Source: QZKY01 sp963666295 (GTDB lineage Bacteria > Pseudomonadota > Gammaproteobacteria > Burkholderiales > Burkholderiaceae_D). Taken from it: a DNA stretch of 64,000 bases. The stretch spans positions 992,001 through 1,056,000 of the forward strand of contig OY762707.1 in the NCBI GenBank assembly GCA_963666295.1, read 5' to 3'. Below are positions 9,607 to 18,743 of the stretch, piece after piece. The first letter of the stretch is position 1; each line of letters opens with the position of its first letter. The notes beneath the pieces were generated by a model, which was not told where the DNA came from, did no database searches, and worked only from the letters and a program-made list of their open reading frames with translations. The translations under genes and the position numbers were made by a program.

Positions 9607-10410
9607 GTGTCCAATCTCATCGAAATCCAGGATCTGCATTTTCGATACGGCGATCGCCCCATCCTGGCCGGTCTAAACATGGCCTTCCCGCGCGGCAAGG
9701 TCATCGCCGTCATGGGCGGCTCCGGGTCTGGAAAAACCACGATCTTGCGTCTGATTAGCGGGCAACTGTCTCCGCATCGAGGGGATGTGCGCGTTGATGG
9801 CCAGGTCGTGCATCAACTCAACACCCCCAAGCTCTACAAACTGCGACGCAAAATGGGCATGCTGTTTCAACATGGTGCACTGTTTACCGACCTGACCGTT
9901 TTTGAAAATGTGGCTTTTCCGCTGCGCGAACACGCGAAACTGCCCGAAAGCCTGTTGCACGACCTGGTACTGATGAAATTGCACGCCGTGGGGCTGCGCA
10001 ATGCTGCACACCTGAAACCAGCCGAAATTTCCGGCGGCATGGCGCGTCGTGTTGCACTGGCACGCGCGATTGCGCTTGATCCGGAACTTATCATGTATGA
10101 CGAACCGTTTGCCGGACTGGATCCAATCTCAATGGGCGTCACGGCGAACCTGATTCGCCGCCTGACCGACGCACTGGGCTCCACTGCCATCCTGGTTTCG
10201 CATGATGTCGACGAATCCTTCATGATTGCCGACTATGTTTACTTCCTGTCGCAGGGCGTGATTGTGGCGCAGGGTACGCCGGATGAAATGCGCACATCCA
10301 GGGAAGCCTATGTCAGACAATTCGTTCATGCCGAAACGGATGGGCCTGTACCGTTCCACTATCCCGGCAAATCGCTGGAAGAAGATCTGGGCATCGGAGA
10401 GCGTGCATGA
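9607..10410 (+). CDS. mlaF: Phospholipid ABC transporter ATP-binding protein MlaF
   Basis: ATPase of the MlaFEDB inner-membrane complex that moves phospholipids between the inner and outer membranes to keep outer-leaflet asymmetry. It has 267 residues with Walker A GGSGSGKTT (37-45), signature ISGGM (141-145) and Walker B LIMYDEP (161-167). The start is GTG. It overlaps mlaE by four bases (ATGA). This is the first gene of the mlaFEDACB operon. Confidence 0.95.
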   Translation: MSNLIEIQDLHFRYGDRPILAGLNMAFPRGKVIAVMGGSGSGKTTILRLISGQLSPHRGDVRVDGQVVHQLNTPKLYKLRRKMGMLFQHGALFTDLTVFENVAFPLREHAKLPESLLHDLVLMKLHAVGLRNAAHLKPAEISGGMARRVALARAIALDPELIMYDEPFAGLDPISMGVTANLIRRLTDALGSTAILVSHDVDESFMIADYVYFLSQGVIVAQGTPDEMRTSREAYVRQFVHAETDGPVPFHYPGKSLEEDLGIGERA

Positions 10411-11186
10411 TCCTGAGCGGCATTGCCTCAATGGGAAGCTGGCTACGTGAATTCACCGTCAGCGCCGGTTACGCATCTCGCACCTTTATCGCCTTGTTGC
10501 GCGCCTCACGCGGATTGTGGCGCCGCCCCAGGCTGGTAACCGACCAGATTCATTTTCTCGGCAATTATTCCCTGCTTATCATTGCTGTTTCCGGGCTTTT
10601 CGTCGGGTTTGTGCTTGGTCTGCAAGGCTATTACACCCTCAGCAAATATGGCTCGGAGCAAGCACTGGGCTTGCTGGTCGCCCTATCACTGGTGCGTGAA
10701 TTAGGGCCGGTTGTCTCGGCACTGCTGTTTGCTGGCCGCGCTGGCACTGCCCTCACCGCAGAAATTGGCCTGATGAAGGCGGGTGAACAACTTTCTGCGA
10801 TGGAAATCATGGCGGTTAACCCGCTGGAGCGCGTGCTGGCGCCGCGATTCTGGGCTGGCGTCATTACCATGCCGGTGCTGGCTGCGGTTTTCAGCGCCGT
10901 GGGCATCATCGGCGGCTACATCGTCGGCGTCCATTTAATCGGCGTTGACGCAGGCTCTTTCTGGTCGCAAATGCAAAACGGCGTGGACATCTGGGAAGAC
11001 ATCGGCAATGGCGTTCTAAAAAGCATAGTATTCGGTTTTGCCGTCTCGTTTACTGCACTCTTTCAGGGCTATGAAGCCCAACCCACACCAGAAGGGGTTG
11101 CAAAAGCCACAACGAGAACGGTTATTGTGGCTTCTTTGCTGGTTGCGTGGCTGGATTTCCTCCTGACGGCCTCCATGTTTAGCTAA
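10407..11186 (+). CDS. mlaE: Phospholipid ABC transporter permease MlaE
   Basis: A 259-residue integral membrane permease of the MlaE family, with several hydrophobic segments and the conserved stretch ELGPVVSALLFAGRAGTALT. It pairs with MlaF and MlaD to form the lipid-translocating core. Translation is probably coupled to mlaF through the ATGA overlap. About 100 non-coding bases separate it from mlaD. Confidence 0.95.
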   Translation: MILSGIASMGSWLREFTVSAGYASRTFIALLRASRGLWRRPRLVTDQIHFLGNYSLLIIAVSGLFVGFVLGLQGYYTLSKYGSEQALGLLVALSLVRELGPVVSALLFAGRAGTALTAEIGLMKAGEQLSAMEIMAVNPLERVLAPRFWAGVITMPVLAAVFSAVGIIGGYIVGVHLIGVDAGSFWSQMQNGVDIWEDIGNGVLKSIVFGFAVSFTALFQGYEAQPTPEGVAKATTRTVIVASLLVAWLDFLLTASMFS

Positions 11187-11288
11187 ACTGATTGATAATG
11201 AGGACGTATATAATGGTCGACCAATCAAAGCTTATTGCTTGCGCCAGAACAAACGGTTTTAAAAACAACTACGTAAGATCATAACTCC

Positions 11289-11759
11289 ATGCAAAAAAAA
11301 CCTCTGGACATCTGGGTTGGTCTGTTCGTCTTGCTTGGCGCAGTGGCGATGGTGTTTCTTGCGCTGAAAGCCGGCAACATGAGCTCCATCTCATTTGAAA
11401 AGACGTATCCGGTCACGGCGCGCTTTGACAATGTCGGCGGTCTGAAACCAAGAGCGCCCGTTAAAAGCGCAGGGGTTGTCGTCGGACGTGTTGGGAAAAT
11501 CAATTTTGACGACAACAGTTTTCAGGCGCTCGTGACACTGGATCTGGAAGACCGTTACAAGTTCCCGAAAGACAGCAGCGTCAAAATCCTGACTTCCGGC
11601 TTGCTAGGAGAGCAATACATCGGCATCGAACCAGGCGGCGCGCTTGAAAATCTGAAAAATGGCGACACCATCGTGATGACCCAGTCCGCAATCGTGCTGG
11701 AAAACCTGATCGGCCAGTTCCTCTTTTCCAAAGCAGCCGAAGGAAAGGAATCACCATGA
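11289..11759 (+). CDS. mlaD: MCE-domain lipid-binding protein MlaD
   Basis: A 156-residue protein with one N-terminal transmembrane helix (about residues 9-27) and a single MCE domain (about 36-115), which forms a hexameric periplasmic ring on the MlaE permease and hands lipid to MlaC. Length and layout match the short MlaD family. It overlaps the next gene, mlaA, by four bases. Confidence 0.94.
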   Translation: MQKKPLDIWVGLFVLLGAVAMVFLALKAGNMSSISFEKTYPVTARFDNVGGLKPRAPVKSAGVVVGRVGKINFDDNSFQALVTLDLEDRYKFPKDSSVKILTSGLLGEQYIGIEPGGALENLKNGDTIVMTQSAIVLENLIGQFLFSKAAEGKESP

Positions 11760-12544
11760 AAAGCAATCGGCACATCCACAACTTGCTGCTCCCCACCGTC
11801 ATCGCCATCCTGATGACAGGTTGTGCATCAACCAAAAATGAAAAAGATCCACTTGAGGGCTTCAACCGTGCCATGTTCAGCTTTAATGAAACCGTGGACA
11901 AAGTCGCACTCAAACCTGCTGCTACGGCTTACGACAAGGTAATGCCTTCTTTTGCCCAAACCGGCGTTGGCAATTTTTTTGGCAACATCGGGGATGTCTG
12001 GACGGCCATCAACAACCTGCTGCAGGGGAATGTCAAAAAAAGTGCTTCCGATGTAACCCGGGTGGCCATCAACAGCACCATCGGCTTGCTTGGCCTGATT
12101 GATGTCGCCACCGAGGCCGGCCTGCCCAAGCACAAGGAAGATTTCGGCCAGACGCTGGGCGTATGGGGCGGCAAATCCGGCCCATATATCGTGCTGCCCT
12201 TGCTCGGCCCATCCACTGTCCGCGACACCATTGCACTGCCAGTAGATTACTACGGCTATGCCTGGAATCATAAAGAACCCGATCACGTCCGCTACCAAGG
12301 GAGCATTTTGAAAATCCTGAATGACCGTGCGGCAGCACTGGACGCAGTCAACCTGCTGGAAGATGCAGCGCTGGACAAGTACGAATTCGTTCGTGACGCA
12401 TATCTGCAAAAACGGCAGCATGACATTCATAACGGGAAACCTGCAGAGCCCCTGCCTGACTATGAAGATTATTCAAATGCCCCGCCGGCGCACGATGACT
12501 GGCAGGATGTATCATTGTCAGATTCAGAAAACCAAACAAAATAG
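11756..12544 (+). CDS. mlaA: Outer-membrane lipoprotein MlaA (VacJ)
   Basis: A 262-residue lipoprotein with lipobox LMTGC (Cys23) and the VacJ/MlaA family core starting DPLEGFNRAMFSFNE. MlaA is embedded in the outer membrane and removes mislocalised phospholipid from the outer leaflet for transfer to MlaC. In enterobacteria mlaA is encoded elsewhere; here it is inside the mla operon, between mlaD and mlaC, as in many betaproteobacteria. The proline-rich acidic tail after residue 220 is variable in the family. Confidence 0.94.
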   Translation: MKSNRHIHNLLLPTVIAILMTGCASTKNEKDPLEGFNRAMFSFNETVDKVALKPAATAYDKVMPSFAQTGVGNFFGNIGDVWTAINNLLQGNVKKSASDVTRVAINSTIGLLGLIDVATEAGLPKHKEDFGQTLGVWGGKSGPYIVLPLLGPSTVRDTIALPVDYYGYAWNHKEPDHVRYQGSILKILNDRAAALDAVNLLEDAALDKYEFVRDAYLQKRQHDIHNGKPAEPLPDYEDYSNAPPAHDDWQDVSLSDSENQTK

Positions 12545-12568
12545 TTCTTATTGCTGCCCTTGTGTACC

Positions 12569-13204
12569 ATGAAAAATTTGCTTCGATTATTTGCTGCCCT
12601 TTTATTTTCCGCCACCCTGCTTAATGCGGGGGCGACAACCACACTGGAAGCGCCCGATACGCTAATCAAACGTGTCAGCCTGGATGTGCTCAACACAGCA
12701 AGAAACGACAAAGCCATCCACTCTGGCGATAGAGCACGCATCATGGCGCTGGTTGAAGCCACCTTCCTGCCGATTATTGATTTCGAGCGCATGACCACGC
12801 TAGCTGTTGGACGTTACTGGCGACAGGCAACGCCCGAGCAAAGAACACAACTGACCAAGCAATTTCGCGATCTATTGATTCATACCTATGCCGGCGCACT
12901 GACCCAGGTCAAAGATCAGAAACTCCAGTTCCGCCCGCTTCGCGCCAGCCCGGACGCAACCAACGTGGTTGTCTACTCACGCGTCCTTCAGGGCGGGGGG
13001 CGCGAGCCGATTGAGTTGAACTACCGCCTGGTCAAACTCCCCACGCAATGGAAGATTTACGACATCAACGTCATGGGTGCCTGGTTGGTGCAAACATACA
13101 AAGGCTCGTTTGCAACCGAGATTGGAAAATCCGGTATTGACGGCCTGATTGCTACGCTGGCCGAAAAAAACAGCGCGCTTGAAAAAGCCGACCAGAAAAA
13201 ATAA
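12569..13204 (+). CDS. mlaC: Periplasmic phospholipid carrier MlaC
   Basis: A 211-residue exported protein with a signal peptide (MKNLLRLFAALLFSATLLNA) and the Tol_Tol_Ttg2/MlaC fold, including the FERMTTLAVGRYWRQATPEQ segment. It shuttles phospholipid between MlaA and MlaFEDB. The ATG at 12569 is preferred because it places the signal peptide at the N-terminus; an in-frame start six codons earlier is possible. Confidence 0.94.
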   Translation: MKNLLRLFAALLFSATLLNAGATTTLEAPDTLIKRVSLDVLNTARNDKAIHSGDRARIMALVEATFLPIIDFERMTTLAVGRYWRQATPEQRTQLTKQFRDLLIHTYAGALTQVKDQKLQFRPLRASPDATNVVVYSRVLQGGGREPIELNYRLVKLPTQWKIYDINVMGAWLVQTYKGSFATEIGKSGIDGLIATLAEKNSALEKADQKK

Positions 13205-13224
13205 TCCATAGCGCCCTACTCACC

Positions 13225-13521
13225 ATGTTTCGCCCTGATACCGGCCTGACGCTCCCAAACGCAGAAAAGGCGCTTGCTGCTGGGCTACACGCCATTGGTG
13301 CGGGCGAAACCAGTTTCGACCTTTTGGCAGTCACTGAAATCGACTCGGCGGCCATCGCCATCCTGCTCGCCTGGGTTCGCGCAGCAAAACAGAAGGGCGT
13401 AACGCTTACCTGGTACAACCCGTCTCCGGCACTGCACAGTCTCGCTAAACTGTATGGCGTTCATGCCATCCTGAACCTGAAATCGGAACCCCCCACGCAC
13501 GAATACGAAGCCCCGCAATAA
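13225..13521 (+). CDS. mlaB: STAS-domain protein MlaB
   Basis: A 98-residue cytoplasmic STAS-domain protein that binds MlaF and supports assembly and activity of the transporter. The conserved loop TEIDSAAIAILLAW has Asp40-Ser41 at the position of the STAS functional serine. It is the last gene of mlaFEDACB. The 107 bases that follow carry a TATAAT-like box near 13563-13568 that could serve the next transport genes. Confidence 0.88.
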   Translation: MFRPDTGLTLPNAEKALAAGLHAIGAGETSFDLLAVTEIDSAAIAILLAWVRAAKQKGVTLTWYNPSPALHSLAKLYGVHAILNLKSEPPTHEYEAPQ

Positions 13522-13628
13522 TTCCTATCTGCGAGCGCACCCGATTTCGGTGAAAAAATCCCCTATAATCATAGGCTTCGGCATGAAAATGCCGGTCAAT
13601 TTCCATTCACCGCACCACGTCTATCCGC

Positions 13629-14549
13629 ATGACAGCCATTCAGGTCAGCAATGTCGAAAAACGATACCAGTCCATTCAGGCGCTGGGCGGCATCTCGCTC
13701 ACGATTGAGCAAGGAGAATTTTTCGGCCTGCTCGGCCCCAATGGCGCTGGCAAGACGACCCTGATTTCGATCATGGCAGGAATGGCCAGAGCGGACGCCG
13801 GCAGCGTGCGCATTCTGGGCCATGACGTCGTAGATGATTTTCAACTCGCAAGGCGAAACCTCGGCGTCGTGCCGCAAGAAATCGTGTTTGACCCTTTTTT
13901 CACGGTACGCGAAACCCTGCGGCTGCAATCCGGCTATTTCGGCATCAAGAAGAATGATTCGTGGATCGATGAAATCATGGAAAACCTTGATCTCACCGAC
14001 AAGGCTAATGCCAACATGCGCGCCCTTTCCGGCGGCATGAAACGCCGGGTACTGGTCGCGCAGGCGCTGGTGCACAAACCACCCGTCATCGTGCTGGATG
14101 AACCCACTGCCGGTGTCGACGTCGAATTGCGGCAAGCGCTATGGCGCTTCATTTCGCGCCTGAACCAGGAAGGCCATACCATCGTGCTCACCACGCACTA
14201 TCTGGAAGAAGCCGAAACCCTGTGCAACCGCATTGCGATGCTCCAGAATGGCAAGATTGAAGCACTGGATACCACCGCCGCGCTGATCGCCCGTTTTTCT
14301 GCCTCGAATCTCATCCTGCAATTGTCGCATGGCACGCTGGATGAAAATCTGACGCCGCTGATACATCATTCGGAACGCTCCCCGCTGGGTATGCGGTACG
14401 TGTTGCGCATCAATGACATGACCGAAGTCGAACCGATTCTCGCGCACGTACGGGAAAGCGGGGCCATCATCGGCGAAATGCAACTGCAGCAAGCCGATCT
14501 TGAGGATGTGTTCCTGCAAGTCATGGAACAAGGAGCGTCGAAATCATGA
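13629..14549 (+). CDS. ABC-2 type exporter, ATP-binding protein (YadG-like)
   Basis: A 306-residue ATPase with Walker A GPNGAGKTT (36-44), signature LSGGMKRRV and Walker B VIVLDEPTAGVD. The C-terminal extension of about 80 residues is typical of the YadG/CcmA-like subfamily. The substrate is unknown. It overlaps its permease partner by four bases (ATGA), so the two form one transporter. This pair between mla and murA is a common betaproteobacterial arrangement. Confidence 0.9.
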   Translation: MTAIQVSNVEKRYQSIQALGGISLTIEQGEFFGLLGPNGAGKTTLISIMAGMARADAGSVRILGHDVVDDFQLARRNLGVVPQEIVFDPFFTVRETLRLQSGYFGIKKNDSWIDEIMENLDLTDKANANMRALSGGMKRRVLVAQALVHKPPVIVLDEPTAGVDVELRQALWRFISRLNQEGHTIVLTTHYLEEAETLCNRIAMLQNGKIEALDTTAALIARFSASNLILQLSHGTLDENLTPLIHHSERSPLGMRYVLRINDMTEVEPILAHVRESGAIIGEMQLQQADLEDVFLQVMEQGASKS

Positions 14550-15307
14550 TTTCAACCGGCTTCATCACCCTGCTAAACAAGGAAATACTGCGTTACTGGA
14601 AAGTGGCAGCACAAACGATCACGGCCCCGGTGCTCACAGCCCTGCTTTACCTGTTGGTATTCGGCCATGCAATGGAATCGCGCGTCCAGGCCTATCCCGA
14701 CATCAGCTTCATGGCCTTTCTGATTCCCGGCCTGGTCATGATGAGTGTGCTGCAAAACGCTTTCGCGAACGCCTCCTCCTCACTCATACAGTCGAAAATC
14801 AATGGCAGCATGGTGTTTTTGCTGCTATCCCCCGTTTCGAATCTGGAAATTTTCTTCGCCTATCTGTTCGCCGCCATGTTGCGTGGCCTGACCGTTGGCG
14901 TCGGCGTTTATGCAGTCACACTCTGGTTTGCGCCACTGTCCTGCCACTCATTCGTCTGGATCGCCACGTTTTCCGTATTTGGATCTGCCACGCTCGGCAC
15001 CATGGGCATCATTGCCGGTATCTGGGCGGAAAAATACGACCAGTTGGCAACCTTCCAGAATTTTCTGATCATGCCGGCCACCTTTTTGTCCGGCGTGTTT
15101 TACTCCATTCATTCACTGCCGGAATTCTGGCGAAACGTGTCGCATTGCAACCCGTTCTTTTACATGATTGACGGCTTTCGCTACGGCTTCATCGGTCATT
15201 CCGACATGAGCCCCTTGGTCAGCCTGGTGATCGTGGCCGTGTTTTTCGTTTTGCTGGCGGCATTAACCATCAGAATGCTGCAAAGCGGATACAAGCTACG
15301 CCATTAA
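14546..15307 (+). CDS. ABC-2 type exporter, permease (YadH-like)
   Basis: A 253-residue membrane protein of the ABC2_membrane family with about six hydrophobic segments and the family signature region around PATFLSGVFYSIHSLPEFWR. It forms the channel for the upstream ATPase. Substrate unknown. The 139 bases after it hold no gene; no bolA/ibaG-like gene, often found here in relatives, was seen. Confidence 0.9.
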   Translation: MISTGFITLLNKEILRYWKVAAQTITAPVLTALLYLLVFGHAMESRVQAYPDISFMAFLIPGLVMMSVLQNAFANASSSLIQSKINGSMVFLLLSPVSNLEIFFAYLFAAMLRGLTVGVGVYAVTLWFAPLSCHSFVWIATFSVFGSATLGTMGIIAGIWAEKYDQLATFQNFLIMPATFLSGVFYSIHSLPEFWRNVSHCNPFFYMIDGFRYGFIGHSDMSPLVSLVIVAVFFVLLAALTIRMLQSGYKLRH

Positions 15308-15446
15308 AAGCGGAACATCCTGTGTCATATTCACGTTTGCGACTGGCTGAACAAGATCAACTTGTGTATGCTCCACTATCCGGCTTAACCCTTATAAAAC
15401 AACGTAACGGGATCCAAGAAACTGCTTACCCCCAAGAAGTACCCTC

Positions 15447-16700
15447 ATGGATAAATTAATCATTATTGGCGGCAACCGACTCGCTGGCGAAATCCCGATT
15501 TCCGGCGCCAAGAATGCGGCACTGCCTATCCTGTGCGCTGGCTTGCTGACCAGCGACAGTCTTGAACTGACAAATCTGCCGCGCCTGCACGACGTTACGA
15601 CCATGCTCAACCTGTTGCGTCAGATGGGGCTGCAAACCGAACTGGCTGACGAAACCGTCGTACTGAATGGTCAGGCCATCCATTCTTGCGACGCCCCCTA
15701 CGACCTGGTCAAGACCATGCGCGCCTCGATTCTGGTACTCGGCCCGCTGCTGGCGCGCTTTGGTGAAGCCAAAGTGTCATTGCCCGGCGGTTGTGCCATT
15801 GGCTCGCGTCCGGTCGAACAGCACATCAAGGGGCTGGAAGCGATGGGTGCGGAAATTTCGATCGAGGCCGGCTACATTCACGCCAAGGCCCGGCGCCTCA
15901 AAGGCGCGCGTATCGTCACCGACATGATTACCGTGACCGGAACGGAAAACCTGCTGATGGCTGCCACACTGGCCGAAGGGGAAACCATCCTTGAAAATGC
16001 AGCGCGTGAGCCGGAAGTCACCGACCTGGCTAAGCTGCTGGTTAAAATGGGCGCGAAAATCAGCGGTATTGGCACCGACAAACTGGTCATCCAGGGCGTT
16101 GATCAGTTGCACGGTGCCTCGCATGAAATCATTCCGGATCGAATTGAAGCCGGCTCCTTCCTGTGTGCCGTGGCGGCAACCGGCGGCGACGTCACCCTGA
16201 CCAGAGCGCCAGGCAACGTGCTGGATGCCGCACTGGACAAATTGCGCGAAGCAGGCGCGGTGCTGACAACCAGCGATAGCCGGATTCGCATCCAGATGGA
16301 CACCCGCCCGAAAGCCGTTAACTTCCGCACGACCGAATACCCCGGCTTCCCGACCGACATGCAGGCGCAATTTATGGCAGTCAACTGCCTGGCCAGTGAC
16401 GCCAGCCATGTCAAGGAAACCATTTTTGAAAACCGTTTCATGCACGTGCAGGAACTGAACCGGCTGGGCGCATCAATCAGGACTGAAGGCAACTGCGCCT
16501 TTGTAACCGGTGTCGACAAACTGGTTGGCGCGCCGGTGATGGCCACTGACTTGCGCGCTTCTGCTTCGCTCGTCATTGCCGGGCTGGCGGCACAGGGTGA
16601 AACCATCATTGATCGGATTTATCATCTCGATCGTGGCTACGATCGCATGGAAGACAAGCTATCTGCCGTCGGCGCAAATATCAAACGAGTAAAATCATGA
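15447..16700 (+). CDS. murA: UDP-N-acetylglucosamine 1-carboxyvinyltransferase
   Basis: Catalyses the first committed step of peptidoglycan synthesis, transfer of enolpyruvate from PEP to UDP-GlcNAc. The protein has 417 residues; the catalytic cysteine lies in LPGGCAIGSRPVEQH at residue 116, so it is the fosfomycin-sensitive type. It overlaps hisG by four bases, so murA and the histidine genes are probably cotranscribed. Confidence 0.97.
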   Translation: MDKLIIIGGNRLAGEIPISGAKNAALPILCAGLLTSDSLELTNLPRLHDVTTMLNLLRQMGLQTELADETVVLNGQAIHSCDAPYDLVKTMRASILVLGPLLARFGEAKVSLPGGCAIGSRPVEQHIKGLEAMGAEISIEAGYIHAKARRLKGARIVTDMITVTGTENLLMAATLAEGETILENAAREPEVTDLAKLLVKMGAKISGIGTDKLVIQGVDQLHGASHEIIPDRIEAGSFLCAVAATGGDVTLTRAPGNVLDAALDKLREAGAVLTTSDSRIRIQMDTRPKAVNFRTTEYPGFPTDMQAQFMAVNCLASDASHVKETIFENRFMHVQELNRLGASIRTEGNCAFVTGVDKLVGAPVMATDLRASASLVIAGLAAQGETIIDRIYHLDRGYDRMEDKLSAVGANIKRVKS

Positions 16701-17362
16701 CCACAAGTACCGAACAGGAACCACAATTGATTCTGGCGCTCTCCAAGGGGCGTATTTTTGAAGAAACCCAACCCTTGCTTCAAGCGGCGGGAATTACGGT
16801 CAGCGAAGACCCGGAAACCTCGCGCAAGCTCATTCTGGAAACCAATCACCCGAACATCAAAGTCATCATCGTGCGCGCCACCGATGTGCCAACCTACGTA
16901 CAATACGGCGCAGCCGATTTCGGGGTTGCCGGCAAGGATGTACTACAAGAACATGGCGGTGCGGGACTGTACCAACCGGTTGATCTACACATCGCAAAAT
17001 GCCATCTGTCCGTCGCCGTACCCAAGGGGTTCGACTATGACAACGCCGTGCGCAAGGGTGCGCGCCTGCGCATTGCCACCAAATACGTCCAGGCGGCACG
17101 CGAGCACTTTGCCGCAAAAGGCGTCCACGTTGATCTGATCAAGTTGTATGGCTCCATCGAACTCGCGCCACTCGTCGGGCTGTCGGAAGCGATCGTCGAC
17201 CTGGTTAGCACCGGCAACACCTTGCGTGCCAACGATCTGGTCGAAGTTGAACAGATTGCCGATATTTCGTCGCGTCTGATCGTCAACCAGGCGGCATTGA
17301 AGCTCAAGCGCAAACTGCTGCAACCGATTCTGGACGCCTTTAGCGCTGCCTCCGCCGAATAA
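16697..17362 (+). CDS. hisG: ATP phosphoribosyltransferase, short form
   Basis: First enzyme of histidine synthesis, condensing ATP and PRPP. At 221 residues it is the short form, which lacks the C-terminal regulatory domain and needs the HisZ subunit for activity and histidine feedback. No hisZ is in this window, so it should lie elsewhere in the genome. The family signature is visible in the GSIELAPLVGLSEAIVDLV stretch. Confidence 0.96.
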   Translation: MTTSTEQEPQLILALSKGRIFEETQPLLQAAGITVSEDPETSRKLILETNHPNIKVIIVRATDVPTYVQYGAADFGVAGKDVLQEHGGAGLYQPVDLHIAKCHLSVAVPKGFDYDNAVRKGARLRIATKYVQAAREHFAAKGVHVDLIKLYGSIELAPLVGLSEAIVDLVSTGNTLRANDLVEVEQIADISSRLIVNQAALKLKRKLLQPILDAFSAASAE

Positions 17363-17412
17363 GACTAAAATTAAGGCAATACGCAGGCAAGGGCAAAATC
17401 CAAAGGAAACGC

Positions 17413-18732
17413 ATGGCTATTCAAATTCGCAAGCTTGTTACGGCTGAAGCCGACTTTCGCAAACAACTGGATGCCATTCTCGCATTCGAGGATGAAGAAG
17501 ACGCCGCCATTGACCGTATCGCGGCCGAGATTCTGGCTGACGTCAAGGCACGTGGCGATGCGGCGGTGCTCGCATATACCAACCGCTTCGACCGTACTCA
17601 TGCTGACAATATCGACGCGCTGGAAATCAGCCTGGAAGATTGCCAGAAGATGCTGCATACCTTGCCGGAACAGCAGCGCGCTGCATTACAAACTGCGGCA
17701 GAGCGCATCCGCGCTTTCCACCAGCGCCAGTTTGCGGAAAGTGGCGGTGAGGGTTTTACCTACACTGAGGCAGACGGCACCATACTGGGCCAGAAAGTGA
17801 CGCCGCTGGATCGGGTCGGCATTTACGTCCCAGGCGGCAAGGCGGCCTACCCGTCATCGGTTTTGATGAACGCCATTCCCGCCAAAGTTGCCGGTGTGCC
17901 GGAAATCATCATGGTCGTGCCGACGCCAGACGGGGTGCAAAATGAGCTGGTGCTCGCGGCGGCCGCACTCTCTGGTGTTGACCGGGTTTTTGCCATCGGC
18001 GGCGCTCAGGCCGTCGGCGCACTGGCTTATGGCACGGAGACCGTGCCTGGCGTTGACAAAATCGTCGGGCCTGGCAACGCCTTCGTTGCCGCTGCCAAAC
18101 GACGGGTATTCGGCACCGTCGGCATCGACATGATTGCAGGGCCATCGGAAATCCTGGTGTTATGCGACGGCAAGACCGATCCGGACTGGATCGCCATGGA
18201 TCTTTTTTCGCAAGCGGAACATGACGAACTTGCGCAATCCATTCTGGTCTGCCCGGATGCCGCCTATCTGGAACAGGTCGAAGCCAGCATCAACCGCTTG
18301 CTGCCACAAATGACACGCGCCGAGATCATCCGCACGTCGCTAACCAATCGCGGCGCCATGATTCTCGCCAAAGACATGGAAGAAGCCTGCGCCATTGCCA
18401 ATCTGGTTGCGCCGGAACATCTGGAAATCTCGACCGACAACCCCGAACAATGGGTGTCTCATATTCGCCATGCCGGCGCCATCTTTCTGGGTCGCTACTC
18501 GTCGGAATCGCTGGGTGATTACTGCGCCGGCCCAAACCATGTACTGCCGACCTCGCGCACCGCGCGCTTTTCGTCGCCACTGGGGGTCTACGATTTCCAG
18601 AAACGCTCCAGCATCATTTTTGCCAGCGAAGCCGGTGCGCAGACACTCGGACAGATTGCTTCCGAACTGGCACACGGCGAAGGGCTGGAAGCGCATGCCC
18701 GCAGCGCTGAATTCCGCCTGAAAAAGAAATAA
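17413..18732 (+). CDS. hisD: Histidinol dehydrogenase
   Basis: A 439-residue zinc and NAD enzyme that carries out the last two oxidations from histidinol to histidine. The glycine-rich GPGNAFVAAAKR, GPSEILVLCD and SQAEHDELAQS segments match the HisD family, including catalytic Glu and His residues. It is second in the operon, 50 bases after hisG. Confidence 0.97.
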   Translation: MAIQIRKLVTAEADFRKQLDAILAFEDEEDAAIDRIAAEILADVKARGDAAVLAYTNRFDRTHADNIDALEISLEDCQKMLHTLPEQQRAALQTAAERIRAFHQRQFAESGGEGFTYTEADGTILGQKVTPLDRVGIYVPGGKAAYPSSVLMNAIPAKVAGVPEIIMVVPTPDGVQNELVLAAAALSGVDRVFAIGGAQAVGALAYGTETVPGVDKIVGPGNAFVAAAKRRVFGTVGIDMIAGPSEILVLCDGKTDPDWIAMDLFSQAEHDELAQSILVCPDAAYLEQVEASINRLLPQMTRAEIIRTSLTNRGAMILAKDMEEACAIANLVAPEHLEISTDNPEQWVSHIRHAGAIFLGRYSSESLGDYCAGPNHVLPTSRTARFSSPLGVYDFQKRSSIIFASEAGAQTLGQIASELAHGEGLEAHARSAEFRLKKK

Positions 18733-18743
18733 TCGGAAACCCC